A stretch of DNA of 64,000 nucleotides from Chthoniobacterales bacterium (GTDB taxonomy: Bacteria > Verrucomicrobiota > Verrucomicrobiia > Chthoniobacterales > JACTMZ01). The position numbers were made by a program, and so were the translations under genes. Below, piece by piece: positions 26,541 to 35,430 of the stretch. The DNA lies in contig JAGYIO010000001.1 of NCBI GenBank assembly GCA_018402585.1, forward strand, positions 372,001 through 436,000, in the 5' to 3' direction. The notes below the pieces were generated by a model. It was not told the DNA's origin. It searched no databases and saw nothing but the letters and a program-made list of their open reading frames with translations. Every line of letters begins with the position of its first letter. Positions within the stretch are counted from its first letter, which is position 1.

Positions 26541-26687
26541 TGGCCACGTGCCAACTCGCTCACCAAATAGTTAGTCAACTCTCGCCCAGACGCGCCTCTG
26601 TGGCCGTGCCGGAAATGGAGGAATGTTTTGCATGGTTACGGCTGAGGAGTCTCGTCAAGGCCGGGCCGGGGAGGTAAAAAAGAGGGC

Positions 26688-26783
26688 ATGAGTATGATCA
26701 AAGCCTACGCCGCCACCTCACCCGGCGCCGCCCTCGAGTCCGGCCAAGCACGTTACCGTATCTTTCTGAAAAACGATTTCTGA
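26688..26783 (+). pseudogene. 31-codon open frame, possible oxidoreductase start
   Basis: An ATG with AGAGGG before it starts MSMIKAYAATSPGAALES and ends at TGA 26781-26783, overlapping the next ATG by one base (TGATG). The first 18 residues resemble the start of zinc-dependent alcohol dehydrogenases of the YahK type; the rest does not. It could be a cut-off gene start or a short leader that couples translation of the chorismate mutase gene. Confidence 0.4.
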
Positions 26784-27253
26784 TGAACAAGAAACTCTTC
26801 ATCCTCGGTCTCGCGCCCGCTTTGCTGGCCGGATGCATCTCGCCGCAAGGCGAATTGGCTTCACTCGCCGAGCAGCGGCTCGGCATGTCCCGCGACATTG
26901 CGTGGGCCAAACACTCCGCCGATCTGCCGGTTTACGATCCGCAACGCGAGACCGCCATCCTGCAAACCATGATGGCTGCGGGCCGGCAGCAAGGACTGGC
27001 TCCGGACACCGTCCGGCGCTTCTTCGCCGCCGAGATGGAGGCCTCCCGCCGGATTCAATGGGCCTGGATCGAGGCTTGGCGAGAGGAACTTGCCCCACCC
27101 CCGGAGCGCCCGGCGGACGACCTCGGCGCTTCCCTCCGTCCGCAACTCGACGAGATCAATCAAGGACAAATTCGCGCCTTGGCCGGTGGAGCGAGCCCCC
27201 TGAGCGTCGATCAGCTGTCGGAAATCGGCGCGCGCTTCTTGCCGAAAAACTGA
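26783..27253 (+). CDS. Secreted/lipoprotein chorismate mutase (AroQ gamma)
   Basis: A 156-residue protein with a lipoprotein-like signal (MNKKLFILGLAPALLAGC, lipobox LAGC) followed by a chorismate mutase of the periplasmic *AroQ type: LASLAEQRLGMSRDIAWAKH and TAILQTMMAAGRQQGLAP, then AEMEASRRIQ. This class converts chorismate to prephenate outside the cytoplasm; its purpose in vivo is unclear. It converges with tadA and overlaps it by 43 bases. Confidence 0.83.
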   Translation: MNKKLFILGLAPALLAGCISPQGELASLAEQRLGMSRDIAWAKHSADLPVYDPQRETAILQTMMAAGRQQGLAPDTVRRFFAAEMEASRRIQWAWIEAWREELAPPPERPADDLGASLRPQLDEINQGQIRALAGGASPLSVDQLSEIGARFLPKN

Positions 27254-27708
27254 CGCAGGAGCGCGGCGGACTCCTCCCCGAGGACGTCGCTGGTGACCTC
27301 GCACCGGTGGTTGAGCGTCTCGCTTTGCAAAAGATTGATCCAGCCCCCGGCCGCCCCCCCTTTTGGATCGGGGCAACCGAAGACCACCCGGCGGAGGCGC
27401 GCAAGCACGATGGCACCGGCGCACATCGGGCAGGGCTCCTTGGTCACGTAGAGGTCACATTCGTTCAGCCGCCAATCGCCCACCGCCGCCTCGGCCTGAG
27501 TGATGGCCAACATTTCGGCATGGGCCGTGGCATCCTTCAACAGCTCGACCTGATTCCAGGCCCGGCCGATGACCGCGCCGTTCCGCACGATGACCGCGCC
27601 AACCGGAACCTCGTCAGCCGCCGCCGCTTTCTGCGCACAACGCAGCGCGGACTGCATGTAGAAGACATCCGGCTGCCAGTCGAAACCTTGGATTTCCTCC
27701 GCGCTCAT
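27211..27708 (-). CDS. tadA: tRNA-specific adenosine deaminase
   Basis: A 165-residue cytidine-deaminase-fold enzyme that converts A34 of tRNA-Arg(ACG) to inosine. Zinc motifs are HAEMLAI and KEPCPMCAGAI. RVVFGCPDPKGGAAG is also typical of TadA. The N-terminus is about 15 residues longer than in E. coli. The 3' end overlaps the convergent chorismate mutase gene. Confidence 0.93.
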   Translation of the reverse strand: MSAEEIQGFDWQPDVFYMQSALRCAQKAAAADEVPVGAVIVRNGAVIGRAWNQVELLKDATAHAEMLAITQAEAAVGDWRLNECDLYVTKEPCPMCAGAIVLARLRRVVFGCPDPKGGAAGGWINLLQSETLNHRCEVTSDVLGEESAALLRQFFGKKRAPISDS

Positions 27709-27722
27709 CGTAGCTTTCCCTC

Positions 27723-28364
27723 ATGAAGGTTCTCGTGGCCCCATCCATCTTGGCCTGTAACTTCGCCCGGCTCGGCGACGAGGTGGCCGACGTGACCCGC
27801 GCCGGCGCCGACTGGATCCACTGCGATGTGATGGACGGTCATTTTGTGGACAACATCTCGTTCGGCTCGGCCTTTGTCGAGGCGGCGTCGCGGCACACCG
27901 ACCGGCCGCTCGACGTTCATCTCATGATCACCAATCCGGATCGCTACCTTGACCGCTACCTTCCGGTGGCCCACTCGGTGAACATCCATCTCGAGGCCGA
28001 GGCCGATGTGCCCGAGACGCTGGCCCGGATCCGCACCGCGGGCAAAAAGGCCGGGCTGGCTCTCAATCCTCACAGCCCGATTGACTCGATCGAGCCCTAT
28101 CTCAAACAATTTGACCTCCTGCTCATCATGACGGTCGAACCGGGCTTCGGCGGCCAGCCATTTCTGGAAGACATGCTCCCGAAAATTCGTGCGGCCGCGG
28201 AGCTCCGGAAAAAGAGCCACCTCGATTTCCGCATCACGGTGGACGGCGGGATCAATATTGCGACCGCCCGCCAGTGCCGCGAGGCCGGAGCCGATGTACT
28301 GGTGGCCGGGACATCCGTTTTTCGGTCCAAGGATCGCGCGGCGGAGATCGCTGCGCTGCGCTAA
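27723..28364 (+). CDS. rpe: Ribulose-phosphate 3-epimerase
   Basis: A 213-residue TIM-barrel enzyme that interconverts ribulose-5-phosphate and xylulose-5-phosphate in the pentose phosphate pathway. Motifs: APSILACNFARLGDEV, HCDVMDGHFVDN, LDVHLMITNPDRY, IMTVEPGFGGQ and ITVDGGINIATA, with the usual catalytic Asp and metal ligands. It is transcribed divergently from tadA. Confidence 0.96.
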   Translation: MKVLVAPSILACNFARLGDEVADVTRAGADWIHCDVMDGHFVDNISFGSAFVEAASRHTDRPLDVHLMITNPDRYLDRYLPVAHSVNIHLEAEADVPETLARIRTAGKKAGLALNPHSPIDSIEPYLKQFDLLLIMTVEPGFGGQPFLEDMLPKIRAAAELRKKSHLDFRITVDGGINIATARQCREAGADVLVAGTSVFRSKDRAAEIAALR

Positions 28365-28399
28365 GCAGTGACCTGACCTTGTCGCGACGGACGCAGATT

Positions 28400-29611
28400 T
28401 TATTGGGACGAAGGCCAGGGCCGGGCCGATCCCTCCAGCCGGGCCAAAACCTCGGCGGCCAGAAAAAGCGAGCCGGTGACCAGCATCGGAGCACGGTCCG
28501 ACCGCTCCCCGGCCAAGACCTCCCCAATGGTCGAGGTATACACGGCGGGGAACCCGGCCGCTTGAGCGGCCGGACGTAATGCCTCGACCGAGGCACCGCG
28601 CACACCGGCGACCGGCACCAACCAGACTTGGTCGGCGATAGAGCGCAGCAGCTGCAACAACGCGGTAGAGTCCTTGTCGCGCAGCGCGCCGAAAATGAGA
28701 CGTGCCTTCGTCGGGCCGAAGACCTCGCGCCAAGTGGCGACGAGAACCGCGACCGCTTCCGGATTGTGCGCACCATCGAGCACAAGGTGCGCCCCCACCC
28801 GCTGGAACCGCGCCGGCCAAGCAAGATCCCGCAAACCCGCCTGCTCGGCGCTTTTCTCCACGACCAGGCCGGCGGCCCGCAGAGCGGCGCAGGCCAAAGC
28901 CGCGTTCCAGCGTTGGTAGGATCCGGTCAAACCAAGCGGACCGTCGGTCCAAGGCTGTGTGACAAAAGATATCGCTGTCCCGGTCGCGGCCGCCATGGCC
29001 TCAAGGACCTCCGCGGCGGCAGTCTCCTGCGGAGCCGAGACCACAGGGGCGCGGGCTTTGATGATGCCCGCTTTCTCCCCCGCGATCTCCGCGAGGGTGC
29101 TGCCAAGCCACATTTGGTGATCCAGGCCGATCGGGGTGATGACCGAAACTACTGGCGTAACCACATTGGTCGCGTCAATGCGCCCGCCCAGGCCCGTCTC
29201 CCAGACCACGAATTCGACCGCTTCCCGGGCGAACCACCAGGCAGCCAAGACGGTGGCCAATTCAAAAAAAGTCGGGTCTTGCTCCCAACCGTCCGCCACG
29301 TCGCGGAGCAAAGTGAGCCCTTCCGCGACGGAAGATTCCGGGATCATCTGCCCGTTGACCCGGAAGCGCTCGCGGAAGTCGAGAAGATGCGGGGAGGTGT
29401 AGAGTGCGCTGCGGTGGCCGGCCGCGCGCAGGATGGAGTCCATCATGACAGAGGTGCTGCCTTTGCCATTCGTGCCGGCCACGTGGAGAAAACGCAACTT
29501 GTCCTGCGGCCGGCCGCAGGCTTCGAGCAAGCGCTGAGTATTTTCCAACCCAAGCTTGATGCCGAAGGTTTGCCTCCCGAAGAGCCATGCGAGCGCGTCG
29601 CGGTAGTTCAC
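28400..29611 (-). CDS. folC: Folylpolyglutamate synthase / dihydrofolate synthase
   Basis: A 403-residue Mur-ligase-type enzyme that adds glutamate to folates. FGIKLGLENTQRLLEACG is the family start, VAGTNGKGSTSVMM is the ATP-binding loop, VWETGLGGRIDATNVV holds the metal-binding Glu, and VLDGAHNPEAVAVL the C-terminal signature. It overlaps accD by four bases (ATGA), the accD-folC pair found in many bacteria. Confidence 0.95.
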   Translation of the reverse strand: MNYRDALAWLFGRQTFGIKLGLENTQRLLEACGRPQDKLRFLHVAGTNGKGSTSVMMDSILRAAGHRSALYTSPHLLDFRERFRVNGQMIPESSVAEGLTLLRDVADGWEQDPTFFELATVLAAWWFAREAVEFVVWETGLGGRIDATNVVTPVVSVITPIGLDHQMWLGSTLAEIAGEKAGIIKARAPVVSAPQETAAAEVLEAMAAATGTAISFVTQPWTDGPLGLTGSYQRWNAALACAALRAAGLVVEKSAEQAGLRDLAWPARFQRVGAHLVLDGAHNPEAVAVLVATWREVFGPTKARLIFGALRDKDSTALLQLLRSIADQVWLVPVAGVRGASVEALRPAAQAAGFPAVYTSTIGEVLAGERSDRAPMLVTGSLFLAAEVLARLEGSARPWPSSQ

Positions 29612-30453
29612 TTCTTGCGACCGAAGAAATCGAGCAGTTGGGAGAGCGTTTCAGGCAGACGATGCCGCGCGACAATCATGTCAACCAAGCCGTGATCCTG
29701 CAGGAACTCGGCGGTCTGGAAGCCCTTGGGTAATTCCTGGTGCGTGGTCTCGCGAATGACCCGCGGCCCGGCGAAGCCGATCATGCATTTCGGCTCGGCC
29801 ATGATGATGTCCCCGAGCGAGGCGTAGCTGGCCATGACGCCGGCCGTGGTGGGATTGGTCAGCACGGAAAGATAAGGCAACTTGGCCGCGGCGTGCCGCG
29901 CCAGCGCTCCGCTCGTCTTCGCCATTTGCATCAGGCTGAGCATGCCCTCATACATCCGCGCGCCGCCGGAGGCCGAAATGATGATCACGGGCCAGCGGTT
30001 TTTCGTGGCCCGCTCGATCGTCCGGGTGATCTTCTCGCCCACTACCGAACCCATGGTGGCGGCGATAAAATTGAAATCCATCACGGCGAGGCCGACCGGG
30101 CGCCCCCCGATCTTGGCGTCTCCGGTGATGACCGCATCGTTAAGTCCGGTTTTTTTCCGGTAGGTCTCAAGGCGGTCTTGGTAAGTGGCCACACCGCGGA
30201 ACTTGAGGGAGTCGATCGAAAGCATCCCGGCATCGTGTTCCTGGAACGAGCCCTCGTCGGCCAGACTCGCAATCCGCTCCATCGCCCCGAGCGTCATGTG
30301 ATGCTGGCAACGGGGACAGACTTGGAGATTCTGCTGCAGTTCGGCCTGGGTGATGACCTCCCCGCAGGACGGGCACTTGGTCCAGAGGCCTTCCGGCACG
30401 TTGCTCTTGATTTTCGACCGGAGCTGGAGGACCGGTTTTTGGAAGATTCCCAT
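29608..30453 (-). CDS. accD: Acetyl-CoA carboxylase carboxyltransferase, beta subunit
   Basis: A 281-residue AccD, which with AccA transfers carboxyl from biotin to acetyl-CoA to make malonyl-CoA. The zinc ribbon is CPSC-x(n)-CPRC near the N-terminus. ASGGARMYEGMLSLMQMAK and VLTNPTTAGVMASYASLGD are the crotonase-like substrate motifs. Fatty acid genes fabD and fabH-plsX lie elsewhere in the window. Confidence 0.96.
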   Translation of the reverse strand: MGIFQKPVLQLRSKIKSNVPEGLWTKCPSCGEVITQAELQQNLQVCPRCQHHMTLGAMERIASLADEGSFQEHDAGMLSIDSLKFRGVATYQDRLETYRKKTGLNDAVITGDAKIGGRPVGLAVMDFNFIAATMGSVVGEKITRTIERATKNRWPVIIISASGGARMYEGMLSLMQMAKTSGALARHAAAKLPYLSVLTNPTTAGVMASYASLGDIIMAEPKCMIGFAGPRVIRETTHQELPKGFQTAEFLQDHGLVDMIVARHRLPETLSQLLDFFGRKK

Positions 30454-30462
30454 CGCTTCTAC

Positions 30463-31197
30463 CTATCCACGGGCAACCGTGATGACAACCACCGAGGAAG
30501 CCCCCGCTTCGCGCAGGACCCTCGCGCAGGCGTCGGCGGTCGAACCGGTGGTCAGGACGTCGTCGACCAAGACAAGGTCACGTCCGGCCACCTCCGCACC
30601 GCGCCGGAGGGCAAAAGCGCCCTCAAGGTTGGCAAACCTTTCGTCGCGCTGAAAATCGGTCTGGGTCAAAGTGTAACGGGTCCGCTGCAGGCAATCATCG
30701 ACCGGCAGACCGAGACGTGACCCGGCCAGTCTGGCCAGCACTTCTGCTTGGTTGAATTCACGCTCCCGCTGCCGCGTTGGATGGAGCGGGACGGGCACGA
30801 GGGCCGAGAGCATCCTTCCGTGCAGGCGCGGGTCCCGGAAGCTCTCACTGAGCATGCGGGCCAGCAAGGGGCGGAGGTGTGTGCGGCGGTTGTATTTGAA
30901 CTGGTGGATGAGGTCCCGGACCACCCCGCGGCTGCGGTAAGCGGCGGTGGCGAAATCAAAACCCATCTCGCGGTCGCCGCAGTTCATGCAACGGAAGTCC
31001 GCCGTGATCGCACCGCTGTAGGGCTGGCCGCAGACCGCGCACCGCGATCCACCCAATCGCTGGCGAGCCCGCCGGCAACCGCGGCAGAGTCCTGCCGCCC
31101 TCGAAGCCACCACCTGGCCACAGACCGCGCAATGCGGAGGGTAGACCAGGGCGGAGGCCGCTTCAGTGCAAGCACGAAACCACCGGGCGGAAAACAT
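30463..31197 (-). CDS. comF: ComF family phosphoribosyltransferase-like protein
   Basis: A 244-residue protein with a Cys-rich N-terminus (CAVCG, CRGC, CAVCG and CMNCG, probable zinc sites) and a phosphoribosyltransferase C-terminus with the PRPP loop LVLVDDVLTTGSTADAC. ComF/GntX proteins act in DNA uptake in naturally competent species; other roles are not settled. The ATG at 31197 overlaps the end of the upstream CPBP gene by about 35 bases. Confidence 0.87.
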   Translation of the reverse strand: MFSARWFRACTEAASALVYPPHCAVCGQVVASRAAGLCRGCRRARQRLGGSRCAVCGQPYSGAITADFRCMNCGDREMGFDFATAAYRSRGVVRDLIHQFKYNRRTHLRPLLARMLSESFRDPRLHGRMLSALVPVPLHPTRQREREFNQAEVLARLAGSRLGLPVDDCLQRTRYTLTQTDFQRDERFANLEGAFALRRGAEVAGRDLVLVDDVLTTGSTADACARVLREAGASSVVVITVARG

Positions 31198-32107
31198 GGC
31201 GAAGATAAAATTTGACCAGCAAACCGGTGAAGAGCAACGCGGCCAGCGGCACAAGGCCGGTGGGGACCGCACCGCTGACCAGATTTGGTCCGACCCAGGG
31301 TAACCATCCGGAGGGACCGGTCGCGGTGGTCTGCAGGTAAAGGTTTGAGCTTTGCTGCGCGAAGACCCATCCGGCATGCAAGCCGATGGGCAGCCAGAGC
31401 GAGCGGGTCGCCACTGCGGCCGAACCCAGAATCCACCCGGCCGCAAAAAGACTGGCCGCCCCGAAAAATAAAATCCCGGGGGTCGGCAGCCCCTGGGCAA
31501 AACTCAGTGCCTCGGCAAAACCCGACGACCAATGCACCGCGTCAGCGGCAATGGCTGATTTGGCCGGCTTGATAAAATGAACAAGAACAAACAAGACGGT
31601 GGTCCAAGCGATAGCCGCCGCGCGCGGCAGCGACCAAAGACAAATGCCGAGCACCACCCCACGAAAAACGATCTCCTCCAGAACGGAAACCACTACAGCC
31701 GTTGGCGCGATGCGCAGGAGTCCCGAGGCAAGAGCCCCCGGACGTACTTCGGACCACCCGGCGATCAGACCAAGCAGTGTCACCACCGCAACCAGAGCGA
31801 CAGAGAGAGCCAGGCCGGCCGCAAGATCGGAAAGCGATCTCGGGTTCCGGCTGAGGTGCAGATCTGAGGGGCGCCGCAGACCGATCCAGCGCAAAGCCGG
31901 AAGAAGCAAGACCAAGGCGCTGACCTGCAGACAGCGCGAAAGAACGCGATGAAAAGGAAACTTTGCCAGCCAATCCGTGATCCCGCCCGCTTCGAGCGCT
32001 TGCCCGGCCCAGAAAACCGGAGGCGCGAGGAGACATCCGGCCAGAAAAACGACGGCCAGATAAGCAAGAATTTTCGCAAAGGCAGGGAATTCGCGGCGGT
32101 TCGACAT
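31163..32107 (-). CDS. CPBP-family intramembrane metalloprotease
   Basis: A 314-residue membrane protein with about eight hydrophobic segments. The CPBP/Abi motifs are present: EEIVFRG (EExxxR), then VHFIKP (motif 2, F-x3-H-like) and IGLHAGWVF (motif 3). Bacterial members process peptides or resemble CAAX proteases; the substrate here is not known. The start at 32107 (MSNRREF) is preferred to the ATG 18 bases upstream. It overlaps comF by 35 bases. Confidence 0.85.
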   Translation of the reverse strand: MSNRREFPAFAKILAYLAVVFLAGCLLAPPVFWAGQALEAGGITDWLAKFPFHRVLSRCLQVSALVLLLPALRWIGLRRPSDLHLSRNPRSLSDLAAGLALSVALVAVVTLLGLIAGWSEVRPGALASGLLRIAPTAVVVSVLEEIVFRGVVLGICLWSLPRAAAIAWTTVLFVLVHFIKPAKSAIAADAVHWSSGFAEALSFAQGLPTPGILFFGAASLFAAGWILGSAAVATRSLWLPIGLHAGWVFAQQSSNLYLQTTATGPSGWLPWVGPNLVSGAVPTGLVPLAALLFTGLLVKFYLRHVFRPVVSCLH

Positions 32108-32347
32108 CGGCGAAGGGCAAGGCAACGGAAATACCTCCGGCAGGCAAGCCTATTAGGCCCGCACCTCTTGGAAAGGACGCCGGAAGACCGCGGCAGGGTC
32201 GAGCAGACTGCCGTTGCTGCATTCCTGCCCTGGCGGGGTTCGTCAGTCGGACCTCCGCGGCCCCCGGCGCCGCGAAAACTCTACCCGCCCTCGAGTCGGG
32301 AGACAACCCGCTCGGTGAGCAAAAAGACCCCGAAACAAAAAAGATGG
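32108..32347. other. Divergent intergenic gap
   Basis: About 240 bases between the CPBP gene and the coiled-coil gene. No gene is seen. The plus-strand promoter is described separately at 32348-32390; I cannot point to a promoter for the minus strand. Confidence 0.4.
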
Positions 32348-32390
32348 CCGGACAAAAATTCTTGTCTGGGTCTTTCCCGGCGCCTATAGA
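32348..32390 (+). promoter_or_regulatory. Sigma-70-type promoter with inverted repeat
   Basis: TTGTCT (32362-32367) and TATAGA (32385-32390) are spaced by exactly 17 bases. An inverted repeat CCGGACAA / TTGTCTGG (32348-32355 and 32362-32369, one mismatch) covers the -35 box and might bind a repressor. The downstream gene starts at 32423. Confidence 0.55.
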
Positions 32391-32422
32391 AAGTTCCCGC
32401 CTCACCCCCCTTTTCAGTCTCC

Positions 32423-33214
32423 ATGACCAAGCCCCTCCTCTTTACCTGCATCTTGTTGTCCCTTGGGGCGGTAGTATTCGGATTGCTCAACCGCGGCACT
32501 CTCGCGACTACCCGCTTGGATTTGGCAAGCGCCCAAGGGGAAAGTGCCTCGACCAGCGCGCAACTCCAGACCGCCCAAGGAGAACTGGAAAAGAAAAAAG
32601 AGGAAGTGACACAATTTGGCAGCCAAAAAGACCAGCTGACCGCGGAACTGGGCGAAGTCCGCGGGCAGTTGGAGAAAAGCCAGGAAGAACTAGTCACCAC
32701 CCGGAAACAGGCCGAGGACTTAGGATCAGACGGCCGAGCCAAAGACGCCAAAATCGGAGAGTTGGAGACCAGGTTGGCCGAAGAAGAGCAGCAAGCGCCG
32801 GCCGAGGTCGCCGGCAATGCGGTGGGCACGGATGACACTGCCGCGCGCCTGCTTGAGTTGGAAACCCTCAATCGGCAATTAGAGGACCAAAACAGCGGCC
32901 TGAGCACGCAAGTGGCGGAGCTCAGACGCAAGGATGAGGGCCGGCAAAATTCGCAGATGCGGCAAGGCCTCTCCGGAACCATCCTTGCCGTAAACCAAGC
33001 CTGGAATTTCGTTGTCCTCAGCCTCGGTGACCGCCAAGGCGTGGTCTCCAATGCCGAAATGCTGGTGCAGCGCAACGGTCAATATTTGGGGAAAATCCGT
33101 GTTTCCTCCGTCGAGCCCTCCACTTCCATCGCAGACATTCTCGTTCGCACCGTTCCGCGTGGCCTCTCGGTCATGCCCGGCGACCGGGTGATTTATCAAG
33201 CCCAGCGTGATTGA
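32423..33214 (+). CDS. Membrane-anchored coiled-coil protein
   Basis: A 263-residue protein: one N-terminal membrane helix (LLFTCILLSLGAVVFGLL), a long predicted coiled coil (residues about 35-185, rich in Q/E/K/L heptads such as LQTAQGELEKKKEEV), then a beta-rich domain with AWNFVVLSLGDRQGV and GDRVIYQ. The end resembles small barrel domains that follow coiled coils in envelope proteins. No exact family is recognised. It is followed by a small lipoprotein gene 6 bases later. Confidence 0.7.
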   Translation: MTKPLLFTCILLSLGAVVFGLLNRGTLATTRLDLASAQGESASTSAQLQTAQGELEKKKEEVTQFGSQKDQLTAELGEVRGQLEKSQEELVTTRKQAEDLGSDGRAKDAKIGELETRLAEEEQQAPAEVAGNAVGTDDTAARLLELETLNRQLEDQNSGLSTQVAELRRKDEGRQNSQMRQGLSGTILAVNQAWNFVVLSLGDRQGVVSNAEMLVQRNGQYLGKIRVSSVEPSTSIADILVRTVPRGLSVMPGDRVIYQAQRD

Positions 33215-33220
33215 CCGCGG

Positions 33221-33406
33221 ATGAGACGCTTTATTCTCGCTGCCCTCCTAGCCGCGTGCTGCCTCGCGGTTCCTGCCGGTTGCTCGAGTAGGGATGACGC
33301 TGCCGCCACCCGCCCCGGAGTGAGCACCATCCCGTGGAACCGTCCGGCCAATTGGGAAGGCGGAGGCGTGCTCGGCGGTCAAATGTCCGCCATGCGCGGA
33401 TACTGA
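33221..33406 (+). CDS. Small lipoprotein, 61 residues
   Basis: A lipoprotein signal MRRFILAALLAACCLAVPAG is followed by Cys21 (lipobox PAGC) and a mature part TIPWNRPANWEGGGVLGG. The IPWNRP-WEG motif recurs in my memory of short verrucomicrobial lipoproteins, but no function is known. It lies between the coiled-coil gene and the GT9 gene and is likely in the same transcript. Confidence 0.7.
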   Translation: MRRFILAALLAACCLAVPAGCSSRDDAAATRPGVSTIPWNRPANWEGGGVLGGQMSAMRGY

Positions 33407-33415
33407 ACTCAACCG

Positions 33416-34378
33416 GTGGCCGCGGCCCTGTTTCAACGCGCGCTCGTCATTCGCGGCGGCGCCCTCGGAGATTTTCTCCTCACCCTGCCGGTGCTCAACG
33501 CCCTGCGTGAGGCCGCCCCCGGTTCGCGACTCGAGGTGCTCGCTTATCCCGCGATGGCCAACCTCGCGAAAATTTCCGGTTTGGTCGATGCCGTCCGCTC
33601 GATTGAATACGGGCCCTTGGCCGGCTTCTTCACCCGGGGGACCATACTCGACCCCGGCCTGCGTGGATTTTTCGGCTCGTTCGACCTCATCCTGAGCTAC
33701 CTTTACGACCCGGATGGCATCTTCGCCGAAAATCTGCATAATGCCGGGGCCGCCCGGATCATTCCCGGCCCGCATCGTCCGGGCGAATCGTCACACGCTA
33801 TCGACCAACTCGCCGCGCCGCTCAGCGCACTCGGCCTTCCTCTGGCCGGGCGGGCCACCCGCCTCGCCCTCACCCCGGCCAACCACGGGGCCCCGACCAT
33901 GGCCTTGCACCCCGGTTCGGGGAGCGCGGCGAAGAACTGGCCGGTGGAGAAATGGCGGCAGTTGGCCGGACAAATCCTTGCCGCCAATCCCGAGGTGCAT
34001 CTGGCCATCATTGGGGGCGAAGCCGACGCCGCGGCGGTGGGCGCACTGCACGGGTTGGACGAGTCGCGGGTTGCCTTTTGGGAGAACCTCCCGCTGCCCG
34101 AATTGGCCGCCCGGCTGGCCGGAACCCAACTCTACCTCGGCCACGACACGGGGGTCAGCCACCTCGCCGCCGCAGCAGGCGTGCCCAGCCTGCTCCTCTT
34201 CGGGCCGACCGATCCCGGTGTTTGGGCCCCGCCCCACGAGCAAGTCCGCGTTTTGCGTGCTCCGGAGGGAAACCTCCCCGGTTTGCCGGTCGCCACGGTT
34301 TTTAGCGCGCTGAGCCGGTTTCGCGCCGGTCCCCGGCTTGCCACCGGCCCCGGGGCGCCGGAGAATCCCGCATCATGA
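33416..34378 (+). CDS. Glycosyltransferase family 9 (heptosyltransferase-like)
   Basis: A 320-residue GT9 protein starting at GTG. VIRGGALGDFLLTLPVLNAL is the family N-terminus; LHPGSGSAAKNWPVEKWRQL and LYLGHDTGVSHLAAAAGVPS form the nucleotide-sugar binding domain. It would add heptose or a related sugar to the lipopolysaccharide core at the inner membrane. It overlaps the next gene by four bases (ATGA). Confidence 0.9.
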   Translation: MAAALFQRALVIRGGALGDFLLTLPVLNALREAAPGSRLEVLAYPAMANLAKISGLVDAVRSIEYGPLAGFFTRGTILDPGLRGFFGSFDLILSYLYDPDGIFAENLHNAGAARIIPGPHRPGESSHAIDQLAAPLSALGLPLAGRATRLALTPANHGAPTMALHPGSGSAAKNWPVEKWRQLAGQILAANPEVHLAIIGGEADAAAVGALHGLDESRVAFWENLPLPELAARLAGTQLYLGHDTGVSHLAAAAGVPSLLLFGPTDPGVWAPPHEQVRVLRAPEGNLPGLPVATVFSALSRFRAGPRLATGPGAPENPAS

Positions 34379-35430
34379 AAAGTCTCCTCGGCTCCGTCCT
34401 GCTGCTCGTTGCCTCCTGCCTCCCGGCCGCCCTGGCCGACGAAAACACGGCGTGGGAAAACCTGCAAGACGAAGCAGCCCGGCTCACGGAAAACCTGCCC
34501 GAAGACGACCAGGAAGCCGGGAGCAAACTGCTTGCCGCGCGTCTCGGCGAGCAATTTGGACACTTCCAACAATTCCTCCAGGATTACCCCCAAAGTCCGA
34601 ACCGCTGGGAAGCGCGGATGGCCGTCATGCAAATCGCCAATTCGCTCGCCATGGTGCAGGAACGCGAGCCGGATATGACTGGTCAATCGGCAGAGCTCGC
34701 TTCGATTGCCGAGGACCAAGAGGCCCCGGAGAACGTGCGGGCCGATGCCGGTCTGGTCCTTTTGCAGCTCGCCTCCATGGACTTCGACCGCCAGCGCTCC
34801 GAACAATCGGCCCAAGCACTTTCCCAGGCGATTGAAAAATTCATTGCGACCCATCCCGCAGACGCCCGCCTGCCCGTCCTGCGCATGACCAAAGCCCAGG
34901 CCCTCGAAATTTACGATCCCGACCGCGCACGGGCCATTTTCACCGATCTGACCAAGGACGATGATCCCGAGCTCTCCGGCGCGGCCAAAGCCGCTCTCGA
35001 AATGATGGTCCTGCGGGACAAGCCCGTGGATCTGACCTTCACGGCCGCCGATGGCTCGCCCTTCGACCTGGCTGACCTGCGCGGTAAGGTCGTGCTCCTC
35101 GACTTTTGGGCCACGTGGTGTCCACCCTGTGTCGAGGAAGTTCCCGAACTGGTCGCCACCTATGAAAAATTCCGCGGGCAAGGCTTGGCAATCGTCGGTA
35201 TCTCCCTCGACGAAAACAAAGCTGCGCTCGAAAAATTTACCGCGGAGAACAAGATGACCTGGCCGCAGTTTTTCGACGGCCGGGGCTGGGAAAATGAGCT
35301 GGCCAAGCGCTTCGGCATCCAGACCGTGCCGACCATGTGGCTCCTCGACCGCGAGGGAAAACTGGTTGATGCCTCGCCGCGCGGACGTCTTGAAGAGGCG
35401 GTCAGCGCCGCGCTGGCCGCCAAAGACTAG
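34375..35430 (+). CDS. TlpA-like thioredoxin-domain protein
   Basis: A 351-residue exported protein. A signal peptide (MKSLLGSVLLLVASCLPAAL) is followed by an alpha-helical, TPR-like region (residues about 30-215), then a TlpA/ResA thioredoxin domain with the redox motif WATWCPPCVEEVPEL and the cis-Pro region IQTVPTMWLLDREGK. It probably reduces or exchanges disulfides in the periplasm. Its TAG stop shares CTAG with the stop of the convergent SET gene. Confidence 0.9.
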   Translation: MKSLLGSVLLLVASCLPAALADENTAWENLQDEAARLTENLPEDDQEAGSKLLAARLGEQFGHFQQFLQDYPQSPNRWEARMAVMQIANSLAMVQEREPDMTGQSAELASIAEDQEAPENVRADAGLVLLQLASMDFDRQRSEQSAQALSQAIEKFIATHPADARLPVLRMTKAQALEIYDPDRARAIFTDLTKDDDPELSGAAKAALEMMVLRDKPVDLTFTAADGSPFDLADLRGKVVLLDFWATWCPPCVEEVPELVATYEKFRGQGLAIVGISLDENKAALEKFTAENKMTWPQFFDGRGWENELAKRFGIQTVPTMWLLDREGKLVDASPRGRLEEAVSAALAAKD

